A stretch of DNA of 64,000 nucleotides from Streptomyces sp. NBC_01723 (GTDB lineage Bacteria; Actinomycetota; Actinomycetes; Streptomycetales; Streptomycetaceae). The stretch covers positions 5,382,001 through 5,446,000 of the forward strand of contig NZ_CP109171.1 in assembly GCF_036246005.1 (NCBI RefSeq). The letters run 5' to 3'. Numbering within the stretch: position 1 is the stretch's first letter; each line of letters opens with the position of its first letter. Position numbers and translations under genes: made by a program. The notes under the pieces were generated by a model that was not told the origin of the DNA, ran no database searches, and worked only from the letters and a program-made list of their open reading frames with translations. This document shows, piece by piece, positions 42,568 to 55,031 of this stretch.

Positions 42568-45528
42568 ATGGTGACGGAGCTGGGACACGTCACGGTGGTC
42601 TTCGCCGGGCAGAGTGAATCCTGGGCCAAGTGGATCGACCACCAGGTCCGCGCCGCCGGCCGGACCGCCACCCTGGTGCGCTGGAACCCGCTGCGCCGAC
42701 CGCCGACCGCCGACGCCCTGACCGACCTGCTGGGCGCCCCCGGCCGCATCCTGCTCGTCATCGACGACTGGTACGAGCGGCTGGGCACCGAGCGGTTCGA
42801 GGCCTGGGCCGCGGTGCTCCGCGCGGTGCTGCCCGACGTCCGCGACCGCGTCGCCGCCGTGAGCGTCACCGCGCAGCCGCTGCCCGCGGAGGTCGTACCC
42901 CTCGCCCCCGTCGAACTGCGCGGCCTGCGGCCCGAGGTGGCCCGCGCCCGCGTCCTGGAATGCGCCGGCGTCCCGGCCCCCGGCCTCCTCGTCGACCTGC
43001 GCCGCGGCCCGCGCTTCCCGGACGACCCGCCCGAGGTGTGGCACGTCCCGCGCCGCAACCGCCGCTTCATCGGCCGCACCGAACTCCTGGAGCGGATGTA
43101 CGAGGCCCTCACCGGCGCCGGACACGACGGCGCCGTACTCGCGCTGCGCGGCCCCGGCGGCGTCGGCAAGACGCAGCTGGCCCTGGAGTACGCCCACCGG
43201 TTCGCGGGCGAGTACGACATCGTCTGGTGGATCACCGCCGCCCAGCGGGTCACGGCCCGCACGCAGTTCGCCGACCTGGCACCCGAACTGGGCCTCCGGG
43301 ACGCGGGCGACCTGGCCGCCACCATCAAGGCCGTACGCCGGGAACTCGACCGCACCGCCCGCCCCTGGCTGATCGTGCTGGACGGCGCGGGCGACCCGGA
43401 GAAGGTGCTCGACCTGCTGCCCGAGGGACGCGGACACGTCCTGGTCACCACGCACCGCACCGAGTGGGCGGCGCAGGGGGAGACCCTCCAGGTCCCGGTC
43501 TTCGAACGCCGGGAGAGCATCGCCTTCGTGGCCCGGCGCACCGCGCGGCTGAGCACCGACCAGGCCGACCGGCTCGCCGACGCCGTCGAGGACACGCCGC
43601 TACTGCTCGACCAGATGGCCGCCTGGCTCGACACGAACCCCGCCATGTCCGTGGACGAGTACGTGAGCGACATCCGCGACGGCAGCCCGGGCCGCTTCGG
43701 CCACATGCCCTCCCGCGACTATCCGGAGAGCTTCCAGGTCGCCTGGGCCAAGCTCCTCAACACCCTGCGCGAGGGCGCCGAACCCGCCTGGCACCTGCTC
43801 AACCTGCTGGTCTGCTTCTCCCCCGAAGTGGTCCCGGTCCGGCTGCTGCAGACCGCCCGGCACACCGACCTGCCGCCCGAGCTGGCCGAACTGGTCGCCG
43901 AGCCCAGCAGCTGGAACTCCGCCCTGCGCAAGCTCTCCGAGATCACCTCGATGCGCATCGAGTACGAACAGGGCCCGCGCCTCGACACCCAGACCGTCGG
44001 CACACTGCGCATGCACCGGCTCTTCCACCGCTACGTCCGGTACGTCCAGTCACCCGAGGACGCCGAACGCCACTTCGCGGCCGCCCGCCGGCTCCTGGTC
44101 TCCGCCGACCCCCGCGACTCCTCCGCGCCGGGCAACTGGACCCGCTACGGCGCGCTCATCCCGCACCTGGAGCCCGCCGGGGCGCTGGACTCGGCCGACG
44201 AGGACGTCCGGGACCTCGTCCTGAACTGCATCGAGTACCTGCGGATGCGCGGCGAGTACGACGACGGCCGGCGGCTGAGCCGACGGGCCGTGGAACGCTG
44301 GCGCGAGACCTCGGGCGACACCGACCGGGCCGTCCTGGTCGCCGTCCACCAGCTCGCCAACATGCAGCGCAGACTCGGCCGGTACGCGGAGGCCGAGGCA
44401 ACCGGACGCGAGACGATCCGCCGGCTGCGGGCCGCGACCGGCGTCCGCCCCATCGAGCTGATCCGCGCCAAGGACGGGCTGGGCGGCACGCTCATGGCCC
44501 TCGGCCGGTACGCGGAGGCGCGTGCCCTGTTCGAGGAGGCCGCCGGGACCGCGGCCGTCGAGCTGGGCGGCGAAGAGGTCCCGCGCACCCTCACCGTCCG
44601 CAGCAACCTCGCCATGGCCCTCGGCCTCCAGGGCCACTACACCGAGTCCCTCGCCCTGCACCGCCGGATCTTCGAGGCCCGGGTGGAACTGCTCGGCGGC
44701 AAGGACGCGCTGACGCTCAACTCGGCGCTGCGCACCGCCTGGATGCTGCGGCTGCTCGGCAACTACCGTGCGGCGCTGGAGATCCAGGGGCACAACTCCC
44801 GCCTGCACAGCCAGGTCCTCGACCGCAACCACAGCCAGACCCTGCACGCCGAACACAACCTCGCCCTGTGCTCCCGCCGGGTCGGCGACCTCCAGTTCGC
44901 CCACGCCATGATGCGGGGCGTGCGGCAGAAGCTGCTGCGCCGGCGCGGCGCCCTGCACCCCGAGTCGCTGCTGGTCTCCTGCGACTACGCGATGCTGCTG
45001 CGTCAGCTCGGGGAGACGGAGGAGGCCCGCGGCCTGGCCGAGGCCACCGCCACGCACTACGCGGCGCAGCTCGGGGAGGACCACCCGTACACCGTGGGGG
45101 CCCGGGACAACGTGGCCGTGATCATGCGCGACTCGGGCGAGACCCGGGCCGCCCTGGAACTCTCCCGGCAGTGCACCGCGCGGATGGAGAAGGCGGTGGG
45201 CCGGGACCATCCCTGGTCCGTCGGCTGTGCGAAGAACGAGGTGGCCGCGCTCGCCGGCGCCGGGGAGCGGGACGCCGCGGCCGCCGTGGGCCGGGACGCC
45301 TGCGCCCGGTCCGTCCGCGCCCTGGGCGAGAACCACGTCCTCACCGTCAGCCTCCGGGCCGGACTGGCGCTGGACCTCGCGGCGCTGGGGGAGCGCGAGG
45401 AGGCCGAGGCCCTGCGCCGGGACGTGGACACCCGGCTCACCGCTCTCTTCGGCGCGGACCATCCGCACGTCCGGCAGATCCAGGAACGGCACCACCCCTA
45501 CTGGGACTTCGAACCCCAGCCCATCTGA
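42568..45528 (+). CDS. FxsT-like protein: TIR-like domain, NB-ARC ATPase, TPR array
   Basis: A 986-residue STAND-type protein. Residues 1-~140 resemble a TIR domain (VTVVFAGQSESWAKWIDHQVRAAG), with no convincing catalytic Glu. A NB-ARC P-loop GPGGVGKTQ is at 195-203 with a Walker-B-like LIVLD at 268-272, followed by winged-helix and helical parts. The C-terminal ~450 residues are TPRs of the kinesin-light-chain kind (LGRYAEAEATGRETIRRL; LGGKDALTLNSALRTAWML). This is the architecture named FxSxx-COOH system TPR protein. STAND proteins oligomerise on sensing a trigger. ATG follows GAGGGG. Confidence 0.88.
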   Translation: MVTELGHVTVVFAGQSESWAKWIDHQVRAAGRTATLVRWNPLRRPPTADALTDLLGAPGRILLVIDDWYERLGTERFEAWAAVLRAVLPDVRDRVAAVSVTAQPLPAEVVPLAPVELRGLRPEVARARVLECAGVPAPGLLVDLRRGPRFPDDPPEVWHVPRRNRRFIGRTELLERMYEALTGAGHDGAVLALRGPGGVGKTQLALEYAHRFAGEYDIVWWITAAQRVTARTQFADLAPELGLRDAGDLAATIKAVRRELDRTARPWLIVLDGAGDPEKVLDLLPEGRGHVLVTTHRTEWAAQGETLQVPVFERRESIAFVARRTARLSTDQADRLADAVEDTPLLLDQMAAWLDTNPAMSVDEYVSDIRDGSPGRFGHMPSRDYPESFQVAWAKLLNTLREGAEPAWHLLNLLVCFSPEVVPVRLLQTARHTDLPPELAELVAEPSSWNSALRKLSEITSMRIEYEQGPRLDTQTVGTLRMHRLFHRYVRYVQSPEDAERHFAAARRLLVSADPRDSSAPGNWTRYGALIPHLEPAGALDSADEDVRDLVLNCIEYLRMRGEYDDGRRLSRRAVERWRETSGDTDRAVLVAVHQLANMQRRLGRYAEAEATGRETIRRLRAATGVRPIELIRAKDGLGGTLMALGRYAEARALFEEAAGTAAVELGGEEVPRTLTVRSNLAMALGLQGHYTESLALHRRIFEARVELLGGKDALTLNSALRTAWMLRLLGNYRAALEIQGHNSRLHSQVLDRNHSQTLHAEHNLALCSRRVGDLQFAHAMMRGVRQKLLRRRGALHPESLLVSCDYAMLLRQLGETEEARGLAEATATHYAAQLGEDHPYTVGARDNVAVIMRDSGETRAALELSRQCTARMEKAVGRDHPWSVGCAKNEVAALAGAGERDAAAAVGRDACARSVRALGENHVLTVSLRAGLALDLAALGEREEAEALRRDVDTRLTALFGADHPHVRQIQERHHPYWDFEPQPI

Positions 45529-45559
45529 CGGACGGTGCGCGGGACGACCGCGGAACGCC

Positions 45560-45595
45560 GGAGGGGCCGGCCCCGTTCCCGGGACCGGCCCCTCC
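45560..45595. terminator. Bidirectional hairpin between FxsT-like gene and kgd
   Basis: GGAGGGGCCGG and CCGGCCCCTCC, an 11-bp perfect stem with a 14-nt loop that can pair further, between convergent genes. Confidence 0.75.
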
Positions 45596-45613
45596 TGTCG
45601 CCTCCGTGTGCGA

Positions 45614-48600
45614 TCAGGCCTCGAAGACCTCACGCACCAGCTGCTCCTGCTCGGCCTGGTGCCGCTTGGCGGAACCGACGGCCGGGGACGAGCCGTGCGG
45701 GCGCGAGATGCGGCGCAGGCGCTCGCCGTGCGGGATGTCGGCGCCGACCGCCAGGTCCAGGTGGTCGATCAGGTTGAGCGCGATGAACGGCCAGGCACCC
45801 TGGTTCGCCGGCTCCTCCTGGGCCCACAGGTACTTCTCGGCATTCGGGTACTTGGCGATCTCCGCCTGGAGCTCGGCACCCGGCAGCGGGTACAGGCGCT
45901 CGATGCGGATGATGGCCGTGTCGGTCGCGCCGCGCTTCTTCCGCTCGGCGTCGAGGTCGTAGTAGACCTTGCCGGCGGTGAAGACGACCTTCTTGACGGC
46001 GGCCGGGTCGACCGAGTCGTCGCCGATGACCGGGCGGAACTGGCCCGTCGTGAACTCCTCCGCCTTCGAGGCCGCGGCCTTCAGGCGCAGCATCGACTTC
46101 GGGGTGAAGACGACCAGCGGCTTGTGGTGCGGGTTGTGCACCTGCCACCGCAGGAGGTGGAAGTAGTTCGACGGCAGGGTCGGCATCGCGACCGTCATGT
46201 TGTTCTGCGCGCAGAGCTGGAGGAACCGCTCCGGCCGGGCCGAGGAGTGGTCCGGGCCCTGGCCCTCGTAGCCGTGCGGCAGGAGGAGGGTGACGCCGGA
46301 GGTCTGGTTCCACTTCTGCTCGGCCGACGAGATGAACTCGTCCACGACCGTCTGCGCGCCGTTGACGAAGTCGCCGAACTGCGCCTCCCACATCACCAGC
46401 GCGTCGGGGCGGGCCAGCGAGTAGCCGTACTCGAAGCCCATCACCGCGTACTCGGAGAGCAGCGAGTTGTAGACGTTGTACCGGGACTGGTCCTCGGACA
46501 GGTACAGCAGCGGCGTGAACTCGTCGCCCGTCTCACGGTCGATGACGACCGCGTGGCGCTGGCCGAAGGTGCCGCGCTGCGAGTCCTGGCCGGAGAGCCG
46601 GACCGGGACGCCCTCCAGGAGCAGCGAGCCGACGGCGAGGGTCTCGCCCATGCCCCAGTCGATCGTGCCGTCCTCGACCATCGCCGCCCGGCGCTGCAGC
46701 TGCGGCAGCAGCCGCGGGTGCACGGTGACGTGGTCGGGGATGTTGACCTGGGACTCGGCGATCCGCTTGACCGTCTCGGCGCTGACCGCGGTGTTCACCG
46801 CGACCGGGAACTCGGCCTGCGGCTCCGAGGGCTCGGCGGAGGCCGGCTGGGACGCGGCCTCGCGGACCTCGGTGAAGACCTTCTCCAGCTGCCCCTGGTA
46901 GTCCTGGAGCGCCTGCTCGGCCTCTTCCAGGGTGATGTCGCCGCGACCGATGAGGGACTCGGTGTAGAGCTTGCGCACCGAGCGCTTCTTGTCGATCAGG
47001 TCGTACATCAGCGGCTGGGTGAAGGCCGGGTTGTCGGTCTCGTTGTGCCCGCGGCGGCGGTAGCAGATGAGGTCGATCACCACGTCCTTGTTGAACGCCT
47101 GGCGGAACTCGAAGGCCAGCCGCGCCACACGGACGCAGGCCTCCGGGTCGTCGCCGTTCACGTGGAAGATCGGGGCCTCGATCATGCGGGCCACGTCGGT
47201 GGCGTACATCGAGGAGCGCGAGGACTCCGGGGCGGCGGTGAAGCCGACCTGGTTGTTGATGACGACGTGGACCGTGCCGCCGGTGCGGTAGCCGCGCAGC
47301 TGCGACATGTTCAGGGTCTCGGCCACCACGCCCTGGCCCGCGAAGGCCGCGTCGCCGTGGATCGCCACCGGCAGGACGGTGAAGTCCGTGCCGCCCTTGC
47401 CGATGATGTCCTGCTTGGCGCGCGAGACGCCCTCCAGGATCGGGTCGACCGCCTCCAGGTGCGAGGGGTTGGCGACCAGCGAGACCTTGATCTGCTCGCC
47501 GTCCAGGCCGGTGAAGGTGCCCTCGGCGCCCAGGTGGTACTTCACGTCGCCGGAGCCGTGCATCGACTTCGGGTCGAGGTTGCCCTCGAACTCGCGGAAG
47601 ATCTGCGCGTACGACTTGCCGACGACGTTGGCCAGCACGTTCAGCCGGCCGCGGTGGGCCATGCCGACGACGACCTCGTCCAGGCGCGACTCGGCCGCCG
47701 AGTCGATGACCGCGTCGAGCAGCGGGATGACGGACTCGCCGCCCTCCAGGGAGAAGCGCTTCTGGCCGACGTACTTCGTCTGCAGGAAGGTCTCGAAGGC
47801 CTCCGCCGCGTTCAGCCGGCGCAGGATGCGCAGCTGCTCCTCGCGCTCCGGCTTGGTGTGCGAGCGCTCGATGCGGTCCTGGATCCACTTGCGCTGCTTC
47901 GGGTCCTGGATGTGCATGAACTCGACGCCGGTGGTGCGGCAGTACGAGTCGCGCAGCACGCCGAGGATGTCGCGCAGCTTCATCAGGGACTTGCCCGCGA
48001 AGCCGCCGACCGCGAACTCGCGCTCCAGGTCCCACAGGGTGAGCCCGTGCTCGGTGATGTCCAGGTCGGGGTGCTTGCGCTGCTGGTACTCCAGCGGGTC
48101 GGTGTCGGCCATGACGTGGCCGCGGACCCGGTAGGAGTGGATCAGCTCGAAGACGCGGGCGGCCTTGGTGACGTCGTCGTCGTGGCTGGCGTCGATGTCC
48201 TTGAGCCAGCGGACCGGCTCGTAGGGGATGCGCAGCGCCTTGAAGATCTCGTCGTAGAAGCCGTTCTCGCCGAGGAGCAGGTTGGCGACCTGGCGCAGGA
48301 ACTCGCCGGAGGCGGCGCCCTGGATGACCCGGTGGTCGTAGGTCGACGTGAGCGTCATGACCTTCGAGATGCCGAGCTTGTTCAGGGTGTCCTGGCTGGT
48401 GCCCTGGAACTCCGCGGGGTAGTCCATGGAGCCGACGCCCATGATGACCGACTGGCCGGGCATCAGGCGCGGCACCGAGTGGACGGTGCCGAGGCCGCCG
48501 GGGTTGGTCAGGGAGACCGTGACGCCGGAGAAGTCGTCCATCGTCAGCTTGCCGTCGCGGGCGCGGCGGACGATGTCCTCGTAGGCCTGCCAGAACTCGA

Positions 48601-49432
48601 AGAAGTTCAGCGTCTCGGCCTTCTTGATCGCCGCGACGACCAGCTGGCGGTCGCCGTTGGGCTTGACCAGGTCGATGGCGAGGCCGAGGTTGACGTGCGC
48701 GGGCTTGACGAGGGTCGGCTTGCCGTCCTTCTCGCCGAACGCGTAGTTCATCGTCGGCATGGCCTTGATGGCCTGCACCATCGCGTAGCCGATGAGGTGC
48801 GTGAAGGAGATCTTCCCGCCCCGGGCGCGCTTGAGGTGGTTGTTGATGACGATGCGGTTGTCGAACAGCAGCTTCACCGGGACGGCGCGCACGGACGTGG
48901 CCGTGGGCAGCTCCAGCGAGGCGTTCATGTTCTTCGCGACCGCGGCGGCCGGGCCGCGCAGGGTCACCAGCTCGGGGCCCTCGGGGGCCGCGGCGGCGTC
49001 CTTCGAGGAGGCGGCGGAGGCGGCGGGCGCGGCCGCCTTCGCCTGCGGCTGGGCCGCGGGCTTCGCCGGCGCGGCGGCGGGCTTGGCGGCCGGAGCCGCG
49101 GCGGCGGGCTTCGCGGGGGCGGCCGGCTGGGCGGGCGCCTTCGGCTGGGCCGGGGCGGGAGCCTGCGCCTGTGGTGCGGGGGCGGCCTGTGGCGCGCTGC
49201 CGGAGTCCGTGGCCGCGGCCGCGGGGGCGGCGGCCTGGGCCGCGGGCGCCCCGGGCTTGTAGTCGGCGAAGAAGTCCCACCAGGCTCGGTCCACGGAATT
49301 CGGGTCCTGGAGGTACTGCTGATAGATCTCGTCAACGAGCCACTCGTTGGCACCGAACGCGGCAGCGGGGTTCTTGCCCGCTTGGTCGGTGTCGGTCGAG
49401 ATGCTCGAGTTACTGGGGGACTGTGGCGACAC
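45614..49432 (-). CDS. kgd: Multifunctional 2-oxoglutarate decarboxylase/dehydrogenase (Kgd)
   Basis: A 1272-residue actinobacterial KGD. Order: an E1 N-terminal piece ([18 protein letters not shown]), an Ala/Pro linker (~55-130), an E2-like acyltransferase domain ([21 protein letters not shown] in pieces; [18 protein letters not shown], where the canonical HxxxD is HRVIQ), and the ThDP-binding E1 part ([41 protein letters not shown] in pieces). No lipoyl domain. It converts 2-oxoglutarate to succinyl-CoA within the PDH-like supercomplex and is inhibited by GarA/OdhI-type FHA proteins in relatives. GTG 49432 gives the MSPQSPSN start I recall for orthologues. Confidence 0.94.
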   Translation of the reverse strand: MSPQSPSNSSISTDTDQAGKNPAAAFGANEWLVDEIYQQYLQDPNSVDRAWWDFFADYKPGAPAAQAAAPAAAATDSGSAPQAAPAPQAQAPAPAQPKAPAQPAAPAKPAAAAPAAKPAAAPAKPAAQPQAKAAAPAASAASSKDAAAAPEGPELVTLRGPAAAVAKNMNASLELPTATSVRAVPVKLLFDNRIVINNHLKRARGGKISFTHLIGYAMVQAIKAMPTMNYAFGEKDGKPTLVKPAHVNLGLAIDLVKPNGDRQLVVAAIKKAETLNFFEFWQAYEDIVRRARDGKLTMDDFSGVTVSLTNPGGLGTVHSVPRLMPGQSVIMGVGSMDYPAEFQGTSQDTLNKLGISKVMTLTSTYDHRVIQGAASGEFLRQVANLLLGENGFYDEIFKALRIPYEPVRWLKDIDASHDDDVTKAARVFELIHSYRVRGHVMADTDPLEYQQRKHPDLDITEHGLTLWDLEREFAVGGFAGKSLMKLRDILGVLRDSYCRTTGVEFMHIQDPKQRKWIQDRIERSHTKPEREEQLRILRRLNAAEAFETFLQTKYVGQKRFSLEGGESVIPLLDAVIDSAAESRLDEVVVGMAHRGRLNVLANVVGKSYAQIFREFEGNLDPKSMHGSGDVKYHLGAEGTFTGLDGEQIKVSLVANPSHLEAVDPILEGVSRAKQDIIGKGGTDFTVLPVAIHGDAAFAGQGVVAETLNMSQLRGYRTGGTVHVVINNQVGFTAAPESSRSSMYATDVARMIEAPIFHVNGDDPEACVRVARLAFEFRQAFNKDVVIDLICYRRRGHNETDNPAFTQPLMYDLIDKKRSVRKLYTESLIGRGDITLEEAEQALQDYQGQLEKVFTEVREAASQPASAEPSEPQAEFPVAVNTAVSAETVKRIAESQVNIPDHVTVHPRLLPQLQRRAAMVEDGTIDWGMGETLAVGSLLLEGVPVRLSGQDSQRGTFGQRHAVVIDRETGDEFTPLLYLSEDQSRYNVYNSLLSEYAVMGFEYGYSLARPDALVMWEAQFGDFVNGAQTVVDEFISSAEQKWNQTSGVTLLLPHGYEGQGPDHSSARPERFLQLCAQNNMTVAMPTLPSNYFHLLRWQVHNPHHKPLVVFTPKSMLRLKAAASKAEEFTTGQFRPVIGDDSVDPAAVKKVVFTAGKVYYDLDAERKKRGATDTAIIRIERLYPLPGAELQAEIAKYPNAEKYLWAQEEPANQGAWPFIALNLIDHLDLAVGADIPHGERLRRISRPHGSSPAVGSAKRHQAEQEQLVREVFEA

Positions 49433-49713
49433 GGCGAGAACCGCCCTCTTCCGCTTCACAAGATGGTGGACAGCGGGAATCAAGGCTACGCCTTGCCGAC
49501 CCCGAAGGTCAGGCCGGGCCCGTTCATCGTCGCGTAAGTCACATTGCAGACGGTGTTTCGGCGCTGGAAATGGCGGGAAACAAGCGAGGTTCTGCTGCAC
49601 GTGGGAAGAGCGGAGCGGGACCCGGCGCCGGGAAAACGCGGGCCTGTCCCTGATCACACGTGTCCGCCAGGGCGGATGCTCGTGGATCTTGAAGCTCCGC
49701 TTCGAACCCTACG

Positions 49714-50838
49714 TCAACCCGGCGTCGACGGCAGGCCCGGAAGAGTGATGAGAATCCGGCAGCCGCGCTCGGATTCGGCCACACCGATCCGGCCGCCGTG
49801 CAGATCCACCGCCCAGCGCGCGATCGCGAGCCCCAGACCGGTGCCGCCGTCGCTGCCCGGACCGTGCGGCCGGGACACCGAACCCCGGTTGAACCGCTCG
49901 AACACCCGGCGCCACTCCGAACGCGGGATGCCGGGTCCCTCGTCGAGGACCTCCAGCTCGAGCGACTCGGGCAGCTCCCCGCGGCGCGCGCGGACCGTCA
50001 CGCGGCCGTGCGGCGGGCTGTGCTTGACCGCGTTGTCGATGAGGTTGGCGACGACCTGGTGGATGCGCTCGGGGTCGGCGTGCGCGGTCAGCTCCGGCGG
50101 GAAGACGTCGAGCGCCAGGTGGACGTCGGTACGCGTGTGGCTGCCCGAGCCGGAGGCGATGCCCGCGCGGGCCGAGGCGACCATGTTGGCCTCCTTGAGC
50201 ACGCCGGAGAGGTACGGCCAGACCTCGAAGCGCCGCTTGCGCAGCGGTATCACGCCGTTGTCCAGGCGGGAGAGGTCCAGCAGCGTCTCCACCAGCCGGC
50301 CGAGCCGCTCGGTCTGGCCGAGCGCGGTCCGCATGGTCTCCGGGTCGGCCTCGGTGACGCCGTCGACGATGTTCTCCAGCACCGCGCGCAGGCCCGCGAT
50401 GGGGGTGCGCAGCTCGTGCGAGACGTTCGCGACCAGCTCCTTGCGCTGGAGGTCCTGCGCCTCCAGGTCGTCGGCCATGCGGTTGATGGTGACGGCCAGG
50501 TCGCCCAGCTCGTCGCGGCGGTTCTCGCGCACCCGGCGCGTGTAGTCGCCGTGCGAGATGGACCGGGCCACCGCGTTCATCTCGTCCAGCGGCGCGGTCA
50601 GCGAGTGCGCCACGAACTGGGTGATCAGCAGCGTGGCGATCATCGAGAAGACCGTGATGAAGCGCAGCTCCGTCTTGGTGTGCACCGCGATCACCGACAG
50701 ACCGGTGGTGATCAGCACCGACGTGACGACCAGCGCGCCCAGCTTGGTCTTCACCGAGAACGGGCGTACGCCGCCCCAGGGCTCCCCGGCGATGCGGGGG
50801 CCGGGGCTCCTCCGTGCGGCCTCCCGCCCTCGGCTCAT
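49714..50838 (-). CDS. Sensor histidine kinase (HisKA)
   Basis: A 374-residue membrane histidine kinase with two N-terminal hydrophobic segments (KLGALVVTSVLITTGLSVIA; FITVFSMIATLLITQFVA) and almost no extracellular loop, so it may sense within the membrane. A HAMP domain follows (~81-135), then HisKA NVSHELRTPIAGLRAVLEN and HATPase (VVANLIDNAVKHS; DEGPGIPRSEW; GTGLGLAIARWAV). Its ATG overlaps the response-regulator stop (ATGA), so the regulator is translated first. Located directly upstream of kgd. Confidence 0.92.
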   Translation of the reverse strand: MSRGREAARRSPGPRIAGEPWGGVRPFSVKTKLGALVVTSVLITTGLSVIAVHTKTELRFITVFSMIATLLITQFVAHSLTAPLDEMNAVARSISHGDYTRRVRENRRDELGDLAVTINRMADDLEAQDLQRKELVANVSHELRTPIAGLRAVLENIVDGVTEADPETMRTALGQTERLGRLVETLLDLSRLDNGVIPLRKRRFEVWPYLSGVLKEANMVASARAGIASGSGSHTRTDVHLALDVFPPELTAHADPERIHQVVANLIDNAVKHSPPHGRVTVRARRGELPESLELEVLDEGPGIPRSEWRRVFERFNRGSVSRPHGPGSDGGTGLGLAIARWAVDLHGGRIGVAESERGCRILITLPGLPSTPG

Positions 50839-51575
50839 GGCGTCGGCGTCTCCAGCGCGTACCCCACGCCGTGCACGGTGCGGATGCGCTCGGCGCCGAT
50901 CTTCCGGCGCAGCGCCTTGATGTGGCTGTCCACGGTCCGGGTGCCGGAGGCGTCCGCCCAGTCCCACACCTCGGCCAGCAGCTGCTCACGGGAGAGCACC
51001 GCGCGCGGGGTGTTCGCCAGGCAGACCAGCAGGTCGAACTCGGTGGGGGTGAGGTGGACGTCCTCGCTGCGCACACGCACCCGGCGCTGCGCGTGGTCGA
51101 TCTCCAGCTCACCGAGGCGCAGGATGCCGCTGCGCGGCGTCGAGGCGGCCACGACGGCCCGCTCCACCCGGCGCAGCAGCACGTGCACGCGCGCGGCCAG
51201 CTCGCGCATCGAGAACGGCTTGGTCATGTAGTCGTCGGCGCCCACGCCGAGCCCGACCAGCATGTCCGTCTCGTCGTCGCGCGCGGTGAGCATCATCACC
51301 GGCACCGGCCGCTGGGCCTGCACGCGCCGGCAGACCTCCAGGCCGTCGAAGCCCGGCAGCATGATGTCGAGGATCAGCAGGTCCGGCTGCCATGCCTCGG
51401 CCGTGTCGACGGCGGACGGACCGTCGCCCGCCGTCTGCACCAGGAACCCCTCGGCGCGCAGGCGGGTCGCGATGGCGTCCACGATCGTCTGGTCGTCCTC
51501 GACCACCAGCACCCGGCGCTGTGCGCCCTGGGTGGCCGCGGCCGAGCCGTTGTGGGAGGTCTGTGTCTGCTCCAT
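50835..51575 (-). CDS. OmpR/PhoB-type response regulator
   Basis: A 246-residue two-component regulator. Receiver domain: VLVVEDDQTIVDAI, phospho-Asp in LLILDIMLPGFDG, and Lys in TKPFSMREL. DNA-binding winged helix: VHLTPTEFDLLVCLANTPRAV and DSHIKALRRKIG, then VHGVGYALE. ATG 51575 (MEQTQTSHNG) chosen; the longer frame runs into the promoter. Forms one operon with the kinase. Signal and targets unknown. Confidence 0.93.
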   Translation of the reverse strand: MEQTQTSHNGSAAATQGAQRRVLVVEDDQTIVDAIATRLRAEGFLVQTAGDGPSAVDTAEAWQPDLLILDIMLPGFDGLEVCRRVQAQRPVPVMMLTARDDETDMLVGLGVGADDYMTKPFSMRELAARVHVLLRRVERAVVAASTPRSGILRLGELEIDHAQRRVRVRSEDVHLTPTEFDLLVCLANTPRAVLSREQLLAEVWDWADASGTRTVDSHIKALRRKIGAERIRTVHGVGYALETPTP

Positions 51576-51688
51576 CGCCCGCCCCTGAGGTGTGCTTTCC
51601 GGAATCCGTGGGGTGATCCCATGACTGCGATTGACGCTTGAATGATCCGTGTCAGAGCAGCAGCGTACGGGGAGTTCCCACGGCATTG

Positions 51689-52387
51689 CTATCCAGGACC
51701 GACGCCGAGATGGACGACGTCCGGAACGCCCCGGGCAACGGGGATCTCTTCGGTACGCACCTGCTGGAAACCGGCATTACGCAAGGTTTCTTCGAATTCC
51801 GGAGAGGGCTGCGCAGACCATACGGCAAGTACCCCGCCGGGCCTCAACAGCCGTGCGCAGCCCGCCAGTCCGGACGGTCCGTACAGCCCGTCGTTGCCCT
51901 CGGTGACGGTCCAGCCGGGGCCGTTGTCGATGTCCAGGCAGAGCGCGTCGTACGTGTCGGAAGTCTCATTGACGTAGGTCACCAGGTCCGCTTCGACGAT
52001 CTTCGTGCGCGGGTCGGCCAGCGCACCCGCCGACAGGGCGGAGAGCGGCCCGGCGCGGTGCCAGTCGATGACGGCGGGCTCTCGTTCGACGACCGCGATC
52101 CGGCCCCAGCGGGGGTCGGCGGCCGCGTGGGCGAGCGAGAAGCCGACGCCGAGCCCGCCGATGAGCAGGTGCGGCGCGGTCCGCCCGCCGGACCCGGCGA
52201 GCGCGTCGGCCGCCGCGTCGACCAGCCGCCGCTCGGAGCGCCCGTCGGAGGTGTCCATCAGGAAGCAGCCGTTCGCGATGATCTGGAGCAGTGTCCCGTG
52301 CCGGCGCAGGACGACCTCGCCGTACGGGCCCTCCCTGCGGTCCAGCACCTCGGGGGCCTCGCGGAAGTCGGGGGAAGTGATGGCCAT
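51689..52387 (-). CDS. Spermidine synthase-like SAM-dependent protein
   Basis: A 232-residue Rossmann-fold protein of the spermine/spermidine synthase type. PHLLIGGLGVGFSLAHA is the nucleotide loop, IAVVEREPAVIDWH the acidic ribose-binding strand, and DALCLDIDNGPGW corresponds to the catalytic loop. It lacks the full polyamine-synthase gatekeeper pattern, so its substrate may differ. Divergent from lon, 164 nt away. Confidence 0.82.
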   Translation of the reverse strand: MAITSPDFREAPEVLDRREGPYGEVVLRRHGTLLQIIANGCFLMDTSDGRSERRLVDAAADALAGSGGRTAPHLLIGGLGVGFSLAHAAADPRWGRIAVVEREPAVIDWHRAGPLSALSAGALADPRTKIVEADLVTYVNETSDTYDALCLDIDNGPGWTVTEGNDGLYGPSGLAGCARLLRPGGVLAVWSAQPSPEFEETLRNAGFQQVRTEEIPVARGVPDVVHLGVGPG

Positions 52388-52509
52388 CGGCCCATCCTGG
52401 CAGGAATGCCGCGCGGGCCGGGAGCGCTTTTCGTGCAGGGGCGGCGGCGCTCCGAGCAGTGATCGCTCAGAGCGAACACCCTCGGGGGAACAATCGGGGA
52501 CTCCCTTTC

Positions 52510-52530
52510 ATTGAGTCGATGTAACTCAAC
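52510..52530. promoter_or_regulatory. HAIR element (HspR site) upstream of lon
   Basis: TTGAGT-N7-ACTCAA within A...C flanks fits the HAIR consensus CTTGAGT-N7-ACTCAAG except for its outermost bases. It lies 22 nt before the lon start. lon is a known HspR-regulon member in Streptomyces. Confidence 0.8.
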
Positions 52531-52551
52531 TTGACTGCCGAAGGGGAGATC

Positions 52552-54975
<2,424 letters not shown>

Positions 54976-54994
54976 CGGACGCTGCCGGATGAGA

Positions 54995-55031
54995 CGGAGG
55001 CCCGGATCCCCTGAGGGGGTCCGGGCCTCCG
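54995..55031 (+). terminator. lon terminator, inside the LysR reading frame
   Basis: CGGAGGCCCGGA (54995-55006) and its exact complement (55020-55031), with an inner CCCC/GGGG and a TGAG loop, 20 nt after the lon stop. Confidence 0.85.

Noticed and set aside
41102-45528. FxSxx C-terminus in proteins of the block
   Set aside because: None of the seven proteins ends in F-x-S-x-x, so no classical FxsA is present in this window.
45227-49537. 1436-codon plus-strand open frame opposite kgd
   Set aside because: Low-complexity Leu/Asp/Val/Arg translation typical of antisense high-GC frames; kgd is unambiguous.
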